From contig CAZKBK010000015.1 of assembly GCA_964551035.1 (NCBI GenBank), positions 1 through 64,000 on the forward strand: DNA of 64,000 bases, in the 5' to 3' direction. The DNA is from Chryseosolibacter sp964551035. GTDB lineage: Bacteria; Bacteroidota; Bacteroidia; Cytophagales; Cyclobacteriaceae. The position numbers and the translations under genes were made by a program. Within the stretch, counting starts at the first letter, position 1, and the number at the start of each line of letters is the position of its first letter. Under the pieces are notes generated by a model. That model saw only the letters and a program-made list of their open reading frames with translations. It was not told where the DNA came from and did not search any database. Below are positions 52,768-62,688 of this stretch, one piece after another.

Positions 52768-55700
52768 ATGAGCGAAGAACTATTAAAGGCGATCATTCAA
52801 CTGTTTGCGATTGTTGCGCGCGAACGCATTACGGACGAGGAGAAAGCCAATGTCAAGGAGTTTCTAAGCCTCCACCTCAATCGGGAAGCTACCGCCTACT
52901 ATCTCAAACTTTTTGACGAACTCAGCACGAGCCACAAGATCGAGACTGCCCAGGACTTGAGTAGCCTGGACGTCGATACGCAACAGTTTGTCGATGATTG
53001 GGCCAGGATCATGCAGATCGTGAAGCAGGTGAACCAGGCGCTGACCATGCAGCAGAAAATGGTGCTTGTGGTAAAGATCATCGAACTCGTGCATGTCGAT
53101 GCCGAGATCTCTGACCGGCAAGGAAACCTCATCTTCTACATCGGGCAGGCATTGAAGATTCCCAAGCCCGACATGCAGGCGATAAAGACCTTTGTCACGG
53201 GCCGCGATATCGACGAACTGTCCTCGAAGAACGTGCTCGTCATCGATGAAGGCTCTGACGATAAACCGTACCCCGGTCCGCGGATTGTTGCCAGGAACCT
53301 CACCGGCCTTATCGCCGTGCTGCGGATACCGGATGCGGAGACGTATTTCATCAAATACCTCGGCATCACCACGCTGTATCTCAACAGCATTCCCCTCAAG
53401 AGCCGAAAGGTCGACATCTTTCCGACGGGCAGCACGATTCGCGGTGAAAAAATCGAGACGATCTATTACAGCGACGTTGTCAGCCGGTTTCTCGTGGGTG
53501 AAAGCGAGGCCAGGATATCGTTCACCGCCGATCACCTTTTTTATCACTTTCGCACCGGAAGGGCCGGACTTCAAAACGTCAACATCGCGGAAGAGGGCGG
53601 GAAATTGATCGGTCTCATGGGTGCGAGCGGATCGGGCAAGTCCACGCTCCTTAACGTACTCAATGGAACGGAGAAGCCGTCCAGCGGGCGCGTACTGGTG
53701 AACGGAATCGACATCCACGAAAACCCCGAGAAAGTTCACGGCATCGTGGGTTACATTCCGCAGGACGATCTGCTGATCGAGGACCTGACGGTCTTTGAAA
53801 ACCTCTACTACGCAGCGCGTCTGTGCTTCGGCCACTATTCCCGTGACGAGACCCTCAACGTGGTGGAGCATGTCTTGCTGAGCCTCGGCCTGTCGGAGAT
53901 TCGAAATCTAAGAGTAGGCTCACCGTTGCAAAAGACGATCAGCGGCGGACAGCGCAAGCGCGTCAACATTGGACTCGAGCTGCTCCGGGAACCGGCGATC
54001 CTCTTCGTCGATGAACCCACGTCAGGGTTGTCTTCACGGGATTCGGAGAATATCATGGACCTGCTCAAGGAGCTTTCCCTGAGGGGAAAGATGATCTTTG
54101 TGGTGATACACCAGCCATCGTCGGATATCTTCAAGATGTTCGACACGCTGCTTATCATGGATTCCGGAGGGTTTCAGATCTACTATGGAAATCCCATTGA
54201 GGCCGTGCGCTATTTTCGGGAGGTCGTTAATGCCGCCAATAGAACACAGGGTGCCTGCCCGGAGTGCGGAAACATCAATCCGGAGCAGGTCTTCAGCATC
54301 ATCGAAACCAAAGTCGTTAACGAGTACGGGCGACTCACGAACACACGCAAGATCTCGCCTGGACAATGGTACCAGTACTTCAAGCAGAATATCAAGGTCC
54401 CGCGGGTCAGCCATGTAACCGACCAGCTTCCCGTCGTCCAGGAGATACCGAACTGGTACAAGCAGTTCAAGGTGTTTGTCACCCGCGATGTGCTCGCCAA
54501 GCTGGCCAACAAGCAATACCTTTACATCAACCTTTTTGAGGCGCCTGTGTTGGCCTTCTTTATCGCCTACATGGTGAAATATTACAATGTGCTCGAAGGG
54601 GGAGGAGGATACACGTTTTACAACAACGCCAACATTCCGGTGTTCTTCTTTATGAGCGTTGTGGTGGCGTTGTTCTTCGGGCTTACCATGAGCGCGGAGG
54701 AAATCTATCGCGACCGGAAGATATTGAAACGCGAGCAGTTCCTGCACCTGAGCAGGGGCAGTTACCTCGTTTCCAAGATCACAGTCCTTTTCGCCCTGTC
54801 GGCCATTCAGACTTTTTCCTTTGTGGTGGTCGGCAATCTTGTGCTTGAAATACCGCTCACCGAACTGCGGTATTGGTTCATTCTTTTTAGCGCGACCTGC
54901 TTTGCCAACCTGTTGGGCTTGAATATTTCAGCGTCATTCAATTCTGCGGTTACCATTTACATCCTCATTCCGCTGCTGATCATTCCGCAGCTTTTGTTGA
55001 GCGGCGTGGTGATCAGTTTTGACCGGTTTAATCCGAAAGTGAGTGAGCCCATAGGCGTGCCCGTGATGGGTGAGATCATGGCGTCACGATGGGCGTTCGA
55101 GGCCTACATGGTCACCCAATACCGCGATAACCCTTTCGAGCATAAATTTTATGAGCTGGACAAAACGATTGCGCAATCCGAATACAAAAAGCAATATTTC
55201 ATCAATACGCTGGAATCGAAACTTGCCTATTGCCTGAACCATCGGCGGGATTGGCGCAATCCTCGGGCCGAGGACATGGTAGCCAACCTTGTGCTCCTGC
55301 AACAGGAGATCAAACGGGAGCTGGCGATCTTTGGCCCTGAGCGGCTGGCCGATGTGGAGGATTTGGCCATCGGCCGCTTTGACTCCACCGTGTACGCAAA
55401 AACGTCGGAATTTCTTCGTACCCTGAAAGAAGTCTATTCACGCCGTATTCAAAAAGCATCGGCAGAAAAGGAACGGCTCATCGAGTCCCTGGCGGCAACG
55501 CCCGAAGCGCGCCTCGAATTCCGGCGCCTGCGCATGCGCTATGTGAACGCCGCCGTCAGCGACGCTGTCAAGAATGTGAATGCTACGGATCGGATCGTCG
55601 AGTATGAAGGGGAGCTCATACAGAAGATTTACCCGATTTATATGGACGAACACCGGCCCGATCATCCATTCGACTTTTCGGCAAATCTTTACCAACCTAC

Positions 55701-55863
55701 AAAACACTTTCTTGGCCATGAGTTTGACACCGTCGTCTTCAACATCGGTATGATCTGGTTTATGACCGCGGTGCTCTTTATAACCCTGTATTTTGATGTC
55801 CTCAGGCGCATCATCAAGCTACTTGAGGGAAATCGCAGGTACAGAAGAAGGGATCGGATGTAG
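52768..55863 (+). CDS. TerB/FHA-like/ABCG ATPase-permease fusion
   Basis: 1031-residue half-transporter with unusual N-terminus. Residues about 1-145 are a TerB-like helical domain. Residues about 165-250 look FHA-like (L-N-S-I-P-L-K-S-R-K-V-D-I-F, then G-S-T-I-R-G). The ATPase has Walker A GASGSGKST, signature I-S-G-G-Q-R-K-R-V and Walker B ILFVDEPTSG. A C-P-E-C-G pair follows. An ABCG-type membrane domain (about 585-1005) carries a ~180-residue charged helical insertion. Exports an unknown, perhaps lipophilic, substrate; TerB/FHA parts suggest signal input. Confidence 0.9.
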   Translation: MSEELLKAIIQLFAIVARERITDEEKANVKEFLSLHLNREATAYYLKLFDELSTSHKIETAQDLSSLDVDTQQFVDDWARIMQIVKQVNQALTMQQKMVLVVKIIELVHVDAEISDRQGNLIFYIGQALKIPKPDMQAIKTFVTGRDIDELSSKNVLVIDEGSDDKPYPGPRIVARNLTGLIAVLRIPDAETYFIKYLGITTLYLNSIPLKSRKVDIFPTGSTIRGEKIETIYYSDVVSRFLVGESEARISFTADHLFYHFRTGRAGLQNVNIAEEGGKLIGLMGASGSGKSTLLNVLNGTEKPSSGRVLVNGIDIHENPEKVHGIVGYIPQDDLLIEDLTVFENLYYAARLCFGHYSRDETLNVVEHVLLSLGLSEIRNLRVGSPLQKTISGGQRKRVNIGLELLREPAILFVDEPTSGLSSRDSENIMDLLKELSLRGKMIFVVIHQPSSDIFKMFDTLLIMDSGGFQIYYGNPIEAVRYFREVVNAANRTQGACPECGNINPEQVFSIIETKVVNEYGRLTNTRKISPGQWYQYFKQNIKVPRVSHVTDQLPVVQEIPNWYKQFKVFVTRDVLAKLANKQYLYINLFEAPVLAFFIAYMVKYYNVLEGGGGYTFYNNANIPVFFFMSVVVALFFGLTMSAEEIYRDRKILKREQFLHLSRGSYLVSKITVLFALSAIQTFSFVVVGNLVLEIPLTELRYWFILFSATCFANLLGLNISASFNSAVTIYILIPLLIIPQLLLSGVVISFDRFNPKVSEPIGVPVMGEIMASRWAFEAYMVTQYRDNPFEHKFYELDKTIAQSEYKKQYFINTLESKLAYCLNHRRDWRNPRAEDMVANLVLLQQEIKRELAIFGPERLADVEDLAIGRFDSTVYAKTSEFLRTLKEVYSRRIQKASAEKERLIESLAATPEARLEFRRLRMRYVNAAVSDAVKNVNATDRIVEYEGELIQKIYPIYMDEHRPDHPFDFSANLYQPTKHFLGHEFDTVVFNIGMIWFMTAVLFITLYFDVLRRIIKLLEGNRRYRRRDRM

Positions 55864-55882
55864 GACGTGTCATCACTTTTCA

Positions 55883-55890
55883 TATTTTTG
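55883..55890 (+). promoter_or_regulatory. -7 box TATTTTTG
   Basis: Perfect TAnnTTTG, 20 bases before the ATG of the His-rich lipoprotein gene. Confidence 0.6.
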
Positions 55891-55910
55891 CCCATCACAA
55901 AACCAAGACT

Positions 55911-56354
55911 ATGAAGAAAACTGTATTAACAACGCTACGCCTGTTGTTTGTTGCCGCCCTGGCCATCGCATGTACCGGCCAAAAGGAAGAGGCTGCCAAT
56001 GACGACGCCGAGTGGCGGGAGATGGACGATTTCCATATGATCATGGCCGAAACGTTTCATCCGTTTAAGGACTCAACAAACCTTGAACCCGTGAAGAGCA
56101 GGGCGGGTGAACTGGCCGCTGCGGCCGAAAACTGGACGAAGGCAGCGCTGCCCGCGAGAGTCGACAACGACCAGGTCAAATCGAAACTTCAGGAACTCAA
56201 GGAGGAAACCTCCTCGCTCGTCGCTACCGTGCAGACCGGCGATGACCAGGCAATCGGAGATCAACTCACCAGGGTTCACGACCTTTTCCATTCCATCCAG
56301 GAGTCGTGGTATGAAAATGCCCACGACGGACATGAACACGGCCACGAGCACTGA
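55911..56354 (+). CDS. Small lipoprotein with His-rich tail
   Basis: 147 residues. Lipoprotein signal with lipobox A-I-A-C (Cys followed by Thr-Gly-Gln). The mature part is helical and amphipathic, four-helix-bundle-like (V-K-S-K-L-Q-E-L-K-E-E-T), resembling a cytochrome-c'-type fold without CxxCH. It ends H-D-G-H-E-H-G-H-E-H, a likely metal-binding tail (Zn, Cu or Ni; inference). Own -7 box. Confidence 0.75.
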   Translation: MKKTVLTTLRLLFVAALAIACTGQKEEAANDDAEWREMDDFHMIMAETFHPFKDSTNLEPVKSRAGELAAAAENWTKAALPARVDNDQVKSKLQELKEETSSLVATVQTGDDQAIGDQLTRVHDLFHSIQESWYENAHDGHEHGHEH

Positions 56355-56544
56355 GGCGCCGGGCCTTGCTTCCGGTTCCTTGGTTAGGTTCGGGTGAAAG
56401 TGTCGGCTTGAGTTCGGTCACTTGAGGGAAGGGAGTCCGTCGCCGTGCATCAAAGGGTTAAAAGGATGAAACGGGTTGGGGCGATGCGCAGCCAAAACGC
56501 AATGAAATTTGGTCGTTCGCGTCCGATTGTACTATCTTACCTTA

Positions 56545-58095
56545 ATGTACGCTCCAGACAACATGACCGCTGAAACCTTACCGCGCGAAGGGAAGAAGAA
56601 CTTATGGTTTGTGATCACCGCTTCTTCGGTGGGAACGCTGATCGAGTGGTACGACTTCTACATCTTTGGAAGCCTTGCCACCATTCTCGCAGCGAAATTC
56701 TTTCCGGCTGAGAATCCCACCGCCGCATTTCTTTCCACCCTGGGCGGGTTCGCGGCCGGATTTATCGTCCGGCCATTTGGCGCGATCGTGTTCGGTCGCC
56801 TGGGGGACCTCGTGGGCAGGAAGTATACCTTTCTGGTCACCCTCATCCTTATGGGCGGCTCGACGTTTGCCATCGGGATCATCCCTTCCTATGAGACCAT
56901 CGGAATGGTCGCGCCTTTCGCCGTGCTCTTCCTGCGGCTGGCGCAGGGTCTTGCGTTGGGCGGCGAATACGGTGGAGCCGCGACCTATGTTGCCGAACAT
57001 TCGCCGGAGGGCAAACGCGGCTTCTATACCAGTTTCATACAAACCACGGCGACCCTGGGCTTATTCGTATCGATAGGCGTGATCCTGGCGGTTCAGAACT
57101 CCATGTCGGCCGAAGCGTTCGGGGACTGGGGCTGGCGCGTACCCTTCCTGCTCTCCGCGGTGCTGGTCCTGATCTCCATCTACATCCGGATGCGTATGCA
57201 GGAATCACCGCTGTTCAGCAAGATCAAATCCGAAGGCAAGATTTCCAGGAACCCGATCAAGGAAAGCTTTGGAAAAAAAGAAAACCTCAAGCTCGTTCTC
57301 CTGGCCTTGTTCGGCGCCACGGCAGGGCAGGGGGTGGTCTGGTATACGGGCCAGTTCTACGCCATGATCTTCATGGAACGAACCCTGCTGATCGACCCGA
57401 CGCAAACAAAATATATTATCGTGACGGCCCTCCTCATCGGAACGCCGCTATTCGTTTACTTCGGATGGTGGTCGGACAAGATTGGAAGGAAGGCGATAAT
57501 CATGGCGGGCATGTTGCTCGCTGTTGTGCTGTATCGGCCAATATATCAGAAGATGATCGATGTTGCTGATATTTCAAAGCAGACGGAGCGCGCGGATCAG
57601 AAACTGATCACGCACGAGATGCACATCAATGCCGATGGTGACTCGGTGATGACCAACCGATCGGAATCCGTTTTTGAGGACGGCAACAAGCGTGTGGAAA
57701 CAAGGACTGAGGTTGTTCATCCCGACGGAACAGGGGCGCAGACGCTGGCCGTGACGGTACACCTCAGCCAAAACAACTACTGGACACTCGTCCTCCTCGT
57801 TCTTGTCCAGGTGGTGTTGGTGACCATGGTGTATGGACCGATTGCGGCGTTTCTCGTTGAACTTTTCCCCACGCGGATCCGGTATACCTCAATGTCATTG
57901 CCCTACCACGTCGGCAACGGTGTCTTTGGAGGGCTCACCCCCCTGCTGGCGACCAGTTTGTATGTCATGAGCAAAACGGACAGCAACCCCGATGGTGATC
58001 CCCTGGCCGGGCTCTGGTACCCTATTGGAATAGCTGCGCTCACGTTTATTGTAGGCATGATCTTCCTGAAGAAGAATCCAAACCCCGTTGAATAG
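56545..58095 (+). CDS. MFS transporter, metabolite:H+ symporter type
   Basis: 516 residues from ATG 56545 (ATG 56563 is possible). Twelve-helix MFS of the ProP/MHS type, with the signature G-R-L-G-D-L-V-G-R-K-Y in loop 2-3 and a diverged repeat S-D-K-I-G-R-K-A. A large polar insertion of about 75 residues lies between helices 9 and 10 on the periplasmic side (D-Q-K-L-I-T-H-E to S-Q-N-N-Y-W). Family substrates are small organic acids or osmolytes, so none can be named. Confidence 0.9.
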   Translation: MYAPDNMTAETLPREGKKNLWFVITASSVGTLIEWYDFYIFGSLATILAAKFFPAENPTAAFLSTLGGFAAGFIVRPFGAIVFGRLGDLVGRKYTFLVTLILMGGSTFAIGIIPSYETIGMVAPFAVLFLRLAQGLALGGEYGGAATYVAEHSPEGKRGFYTSFIQTTATLGLFVSIGVILAVQNSMSAEAFGDWGWRVPFLLSAVLVLISIYIRMRMQESPLFSKIKSEGKISRNPIKESFGKKENLKLVLLALFGATAGQGVVWYTGQFYAMIFMERTLLIDPTQTKYIIVTALLIGTPLFVYFGWWSDKIGRKAIIMAGMLLAVVLYRPIYQKMIDVADISKQTERADQKLITHEMHINADGDSVMTNRSESVFEDGNKRVETRTEVVHPDGTGAQTLAVTVHLSQNNYWTLVLLVLVQVVLVTMVYGPIAAFLVELFPTRIRYTSMSLPYHVGNGVFGGLTPLLATSLYVMSKTDSNPDGDPLAGLWYPIGIAALTFIVGMIFLKKNPNPVE

Positions 58096-58138
58096 TTTTC
58101 TGCAGCACGCAACCCATGCGGCGAAAGGGAGAACGTCT

Positions 58139-58146
58139 TATTTTTG
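58139..58146 (+). promoter_or_regulatory. -7 box TATTTTTG, leaderless position
   Basis: Perfect TAnnTTTG only 3 bases before ATG 58150, so transcription would begin at or within the first codons. Confidence 0.5.
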
Positions 58147-58149
58147 AGG

Positions 58150-58899
58150 ATGCCGTTCACTGCTGCCCATCCGGCCATTGTACTTCCGTTCCTGAGGATA
58201 GACTCCAGGTATGTTTCGGCCACCGGCCTTGTTGCCGGCAGCGTGGCGCCTGACTTCGAGTACTTTTTCAAGTTGAGCGTGAACGGCGTGTACGGGCACA
58301 CGTTCTGGGGATTGCTGTACTTCGATGTGCCGGTGGCGACGCTCCTCGCCGTCGTTTTTCATGAGGTGGTGAAGCGAAACCTGATCCGAAATCTCCCTAG
58401 GTTGTTGCAGGAACGACTGGGCGACCTTTATGTTTTTGAATTCAAACGTTATATCTCGGGACACCTGGCCGTGTTTCTGCTTTGTTGCTGGCTCGGCGCG
58501 GCCTCTCACGTACTTTGGGATTCTTTCACGCACAACGGGGCTTTCTTTGCAAGCCGTCTGAGCATCTATGAGCGCGTTTTCCTTGATGTGGGTGGTGTGA
58601 GGTATCCGCTGTTCTTTGTACTCCAGCACGTCAGCTCCGTCGCAGGTACGGGGATTATTGTCGCGTATGTGCTGCTGATGAGGCGCCGGCGTCACGAGTT
58701 TGTGACCCGGCCGAAAGCCTCATACTGGGTGATGTTGTCCCTTTTTACAGGGGCGACGGTGGGGGCAAGATTTGCCGTTTATGCCCGGGATTTTAACGTC
58801 GGGAATCTTGTTGTTACTTTTATCGGCGGGCTGTGCCTCGGGTTGATCCTTTGCGGATTGCGGAAAGGGACGAGCCAGAAACGAAATCACATTGGCTAA
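58150..58899 (+). CDS. DUF4184 family membrane protein
   Basis: 249 residues. It begins M-P-F-T-A-A-H-P-A-I-V-L-P, the DUF4184 hallmark, and continues with G-S-V-A-P-D-F-E-Y and H-T-F-W-G. About six membrane helices. The histidine/aspartate set (H-P, P-D-x-E, H-x-x-W-D-S-F-T-H) is like that of YdjM-type phospholipase or metal-dependent membrane hydrolases; the function is unproven. The end overlaps the LigD start by eight bases. Confidence 0.87.
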   Translation: MPFTAAHPAIVLPFLRIDSRYVSATGLVAGSVAPDFEYFFKLSVNGVYGHTFWGLLYFDVPVATLLAVVFHEVVKRNLIRNLPRLLQERLGDLYVFEFKRYISGHLAVFLLCCWLGAASHVLWDSFTHNGAFFASRLSIYERVFLDVGGVRYPLFFVLQHVSSVAGTGIIVAYVLLMRRRRHEFVTRPKASYWVMLSLFTGATVGARFAVYARDFNVGNLVVTFIGGLCLGLILCGLRKGTSQKRNHIG

Positions 58900-61222
58900 A
58901 AAGAAATCACAATGGGTACAGGTAGGCAAGCGCAGGCTCGAATTGTCCAACCTTGATAAGGTATTGTTCCCCGAGGACGGAATACTGAAAGCGGAAGTGC
59001 TTCAGTATTATTTGTCGATCGCTCCGTCCATTCTCACACACATCAAAGGGCGGGCATTGACGCTCATTCGTTTCCCGGATGGAATTCACGGAGAAAGTTT
59101 TTACCAGAAGAACCGCCCGGGATGGGCACCCGATTGGATAGAGTTTGCCACGCTCGGCAAGGAGGAAAAGGATTACATTCTGGCTACCGAGCCCGCGCTG
59201 CTGGTGTGGATCGCCAACCTCGCCGGGCTCGAGTTGCATCAGCTTCACAGCCGGAAACCGGATTTTGACAAGCCGGACTACATGGTCTTTGACCTCGACC
59301 CGCCGGAAGGGTATGACTTCAGGAAGATCATTCCGGTCGCCTTCCGCCTGAAGGAACATATTGAAACGTTTGGGTACAGCACCTTCGTCAAGACGACCGG
59401 AGGAAAAGGAATACACATTTGCTGCCCGATCGAACCACAACAAGGATTCTCGGAAGTGTTCGAGGCTGCACAACTCATCGCGCAGCCGTTTGTTGAAAAG
59501 AACCCCAATGAAACGACCCTGCACATCAAGAAAGAGGCGCGAAAGGGGCGTATCCTTGTGGATATTTACAGGATCCGGTCAGGGCAGAGCATCGTTTCTC
59601 CCTATAGCCTGCGCGGCAGGGTGGGAGGGCCGGTATCCATGCCGTTGGCGTGGTCAGAACTGGCCGCGTTGGAGGATCCGAAGCAGTTCAATATCCGCAA
59701 TGCCGTGGCGAAGGTTGAAAAGGACGGCGACGCATGGGAAAGCATTGGCGCCTACGCCGTGGCGTTGCATACGCACCGCACGGTAACCCCGCCCGCCAAA
59801 ACGTTGCCTCCCAACAAGAAACACAAGACACCCGAACAACTGGAGACCTATAAGCAGAAACGGGACTTCAAAAAGACACCCGAGCCGGCCGGTGAACTGG
59901 CAGTTGTGGGCAGCAACAATTTCGTGGTACACCGGCATCACGCATCCCATCTCCACTACGACCTGAGGCTTGAGCGCGACGGCGTCCTGAAATCGTGGGC
60001 GGTTCCGCGTGGCCTCCCGCCGCGGCCCGGGGTAAAACGGCTTGCCGTACAGACAGAAGACCATCCGATGGAATACCTCCATTTCGATGGCCGGATCCCG
60101 AAAGGCCAGTATGGTGCCGGAGAGATGTGGATCTACGCGCTGGGTAAATACCAGATCACCAAAGAGAAAAAAGACGGGTTCTATTTCAGGCTCAACAGCC
60201 GGGAAATGAGCGGGGAATACCGCATGCATCGAACCAAGGAAAAGGAATATCTGCTTGAACGTGTCGACGACCCCCAGGTGGATTGGCTCAACCGCGTTAT
60301 TGAACCCATGCTATCGGAAAATACGGATCAGCCACCCATCGGAGATGAATACATTTACGAGCTGAAATGGGATGGCATCAGGGCGCTGATCGCCTATGAA
60401 GAGGGAAAACTGTCCATCCACACACGCAACCAAAACGACATTACGAAACAATTCCCCGAATTGCTCGACGGTGAGAAGGCTTTTCGTGCCACCAACGCCG
60501 TGTTTGACGCGGAGATCGTCTCCCTCGATGCACAGGGCAAGCCGGTGTTTCGAAAGGTTATCAACCGGATGATGGCACGGGGTGAGACCAACATTCTGAA
60601 ACTCTCCGGCGCCAATCCCTGCTACGCTTATGTGTTCGATTGCCTCTACCTGGATGGCAGATCGCTGCTAAATGAGCCGCTTATGAAACGGAAAGCCTGG
60701 CTCAAGGATGCGGTGCGAACGGATTCGTGCTATCGGGTAAGTGATTTCGTGGAGGATGGAGCGGCTTTGTTCAACGCGGCGCGTGAGCATGGTCTGGAAG
60801 GCATTATGGCAAAAAAGCGGGACAGCAAGTACAGCCCCGGCAGGCGTTCCGACGGCTGGTACAAGGTGAAGGTTCGTCAAAGCGCCGAAGTTTTCGTGAT
60901 CGGATTTACGAAGGGCAAGGGCGACCGGGGGAACACGTTTGGGGCGTTGCACATCGCCGAGGCGGAGGACGATAAGTTGCACTACCGGGGAAAGGTGGGT
61001 ACGGGTTTCGACGATGCGACCATCAGCGAGGTTTTGAATACCCTTCGGAAAGTGGAAGCCGTGAAGCGCCCGGAGGTTGTCGGCAAGCTGCTCGACGAAA
61101 AGATCAGTACGTGGATTTTACCCTGCATCGTCGCAGAAGTAAGCTACTCGCAGATCACGGCAGACAAGATGTTCCGCGAGCCCGTGTTCATCCGCCTCCG
61201 CCCGGACATGGGCTCCTTCTAG
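58892..61222 (+). CDS. ligD: Multifunctional ATP-dependent DNA ligase LigD (Pol-PE-Lig)
   Basis: 776 residues; NHEJ end-processing and sealing enzyme. Domain order is polymerase (1-290; D134-L-D136-P and K-T-T-G-G-K-G-I-H-I), 3'-phosphoesterase (about 340-460; V-V-H-R-H-H-A-S-H-L-H-Y-D-L-R), ligase (about 475-776; catalytic Lys492 in K-W-D-G). All three catalytic sets look intact. Order matches the mycobacterial enzyme, not the Pseudomonas one. TTG start at 58892 inside the DUF4184 gene gives the expected basic first residues. Confidence 0.95.
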   Translation: MAKKKSQWVQVGKRRLELSNLDKVLFPEDGILKAEVLQYYLSIAPSILTHIKGRALTLIRFPDGIHGESFYQKNRPGWAPDWIEFATLGKEEKDYILATEPALLVWIANLAGLELHQLHSRKPDFDKPDYMVFDLDPPEGYDFRKIIPVAFRLKEHIETFGYSTFVKTTGGKGIHICCPIEPQQGFSEVFEAAQLIAQPFVEKNPNETTLHIKKEARKGRILVDIYRIRSGQSIVSPYSLRGRVGGPVSMPLAWSELAALEDPKQFNIRNAVAKVEKDGDAWESIGAYAVALHTHRTVTPPAKTLPPNKKHKTPEQLETYKQKRDFKKTPEPAGELAVVGSNNFVVHRHHASHLHYDLRLERDGVLKSWAVPRGLPPRPGVKRLAVQTEDHPMEYLHFDGRIPKGQYGAGEMWIYALGKYQITKEKKDGFYFRLNSREMSGEYRMHRTKEKEYLLERVDDPQVDWLNRVIEPMLSENTDQPPIGDEYIYELKWDGIRALIAYEEGKLSIHTRNQNDITKQFPELLDGEKAFRATNAVFDAEIVSLDAQGKPVFRKVINRMMARGETNILKLSGANPCYAYVFDCLYLDGRSLLNEPLMKRKAWLKDAVRTDSCYRVSDFVEDGAALFNAAREHGLEGIMAKKRDSKYSPGRRSDGWYKVKVRQSAEVFVIGFTKGKGDRGNTFGALHIAEAEDDKLHYRGKVGTGFDDATISEVLNTLRKVEAVKRPEVVGKLLDEKISTWILPCIVAEVSYSQITADKMFREPVFIRLRPDMGSF

Positions 61223-61232
61223 ACCTGACACC

Positions 61233-62436
61233 TTATTCGTCGGCCGTCCCGCTGGCGCAGAGGGCTTCTTCCACCCGCTTGTCAATCGTCATTCCCAATC
61301 GCCGTGAAACCTTAAGGTCCTCGCAAGCTTCGGCAAGTCTTCCAAGGTGGTACTTTGCCAGGGCGCGGTTGTAATAAGCGGACGCATAGTCGGGGTAATA
61401 GATCAATGCGACGGTATAGTCATCAACGGCATCGCTGAAACGCTCCATTTTCAGGAGTACGTTGCCGCGATTCAGCCAGGCCTTCGCAAAATCCGGGTCG
61501 AGGTCGATGGCCCTGGTGTAATCCGAGAATGCGGCCCGGAGGTTTCCCTGTTTTTCTGAAGCAAGGCCACGGCCCAGCCATATCTCCTTGTTGGTGCTGT
61601 CAAGTTCGAGCGCCCGCGGCGTAGTCGTCGCGCTGAAAGCGTTCCTGGGCGCGTTCGAGATAAGGGTAGAGGATTCCGGGGTCGTCTTCGATGGTACGCG
61701 TCAGTCGCTCTTCGTCGGTGAGTGAGTTTTTATGACGCGCGTTCCATGCGCGCTGGTTGTGAAGGGCCAGGCTGTGCTGGGGGTTAAGCCGAACCGCGTG
61801 CTCGTAGTCGACAAAAGCATTTTCGTCGCCGAGGCTTTCGCGAAGCAGTCCCCGGTTGACGTAATAGTCAGCCTCGTACGGGTTCAGACGGATGGCGCTG
61901 TCGAAGCACACGCGGGCGTGCGCGCTGTTGCCCAGCTTCCACTCCGTCAGGCCGAGATAGTTGTAGATGTGGGAGCGATGGCTGCCTCCGGTCGTGGTGA
62001 CGATCGGCGCCCGGTCGTTGATGGTAACGCCCTTCTTGAAATATAAGGTATTGGTCTCCTCCGGCGGAGGCAGGACCAGAAGCCTTAAGAGGTCCTCGCG
62101 GGCCTGCTCATAGAACCCGAGCCGGTAGCGCAACACGGCACGACCGAGCAGGGCGCCAAGGTGGTCGGGTACGTGTTCAAGGTAAACGCTGTAGTCAACG
62201 AGTGCACCATCCAGGTCGTTGAGTTGCACCTTTGCGCTTGCGCGAAGCGGGTAAGCTTCCAGCCAGGCTTCGCTGGCCCGCAGGCATACGTCCAGCAGCG
62301 CAATTGCGCGTGCAAAGTCCCCGGCATCGTAGGCGCGCTCCGCCTGTTCATACAACAACGCCGGTCTCAGGTGTTTCTCCTGGGCGTGCAACACACCGGA
62401 TATCAGCAGGAACAACACGATCGCGCGCCACTTCAT
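61233..62436 (-). pseudogene. TPR protein interrupted by one-base frameshift
   Basis: A signal peptide (V-L-H-A-Q) opens a tetratricopeptide protein read from 62436. The frame runs 278 codons to a stop at 61600-61602, while TPR sequence continues in the next frame (A-L-E-L-D-S-T-N-K-E-I-W-L-G-R-G-L-A, then F-A-K-A-W-L-N-R-G-N) to 61233. The switch fits one extra base in the CCC run at 61613-61615. Removing it gives one uninterrupted frame of 400 residues. It could be a real mutation, a sequencing error, or programmed slippage. Lies between ligD and ku. Confidence 0.85.
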
Positions 62437-62688
62437 AGCATGAACTGTTCAGTGGTAAATTTATAAAATAATTGCCTGTGGGGTCGGAACCCGAATTGAA
62501 CGTCGTCGACCCGTGATTTGGTTGAACCCCCTGACTACCGGGACACTGCCGGCACTGATTTTTTCCGCGCAGTGCGGAAGGCCCCCAAACGTCCAGGCGG
62601 CAAATATTTATGGAGACGTTTGAAAACGAATAGGTTTTCAATAACTTAGCCTTCGGTAGTTAATTTTTTAATCTAAAACGAAGCGTAT

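Noticed and set aside
52864..53871. 335-codon open frame on the minus strand
   Set aside because: Antisense to the TerB and ATPase domains of the ABCG gene, with no motifs.
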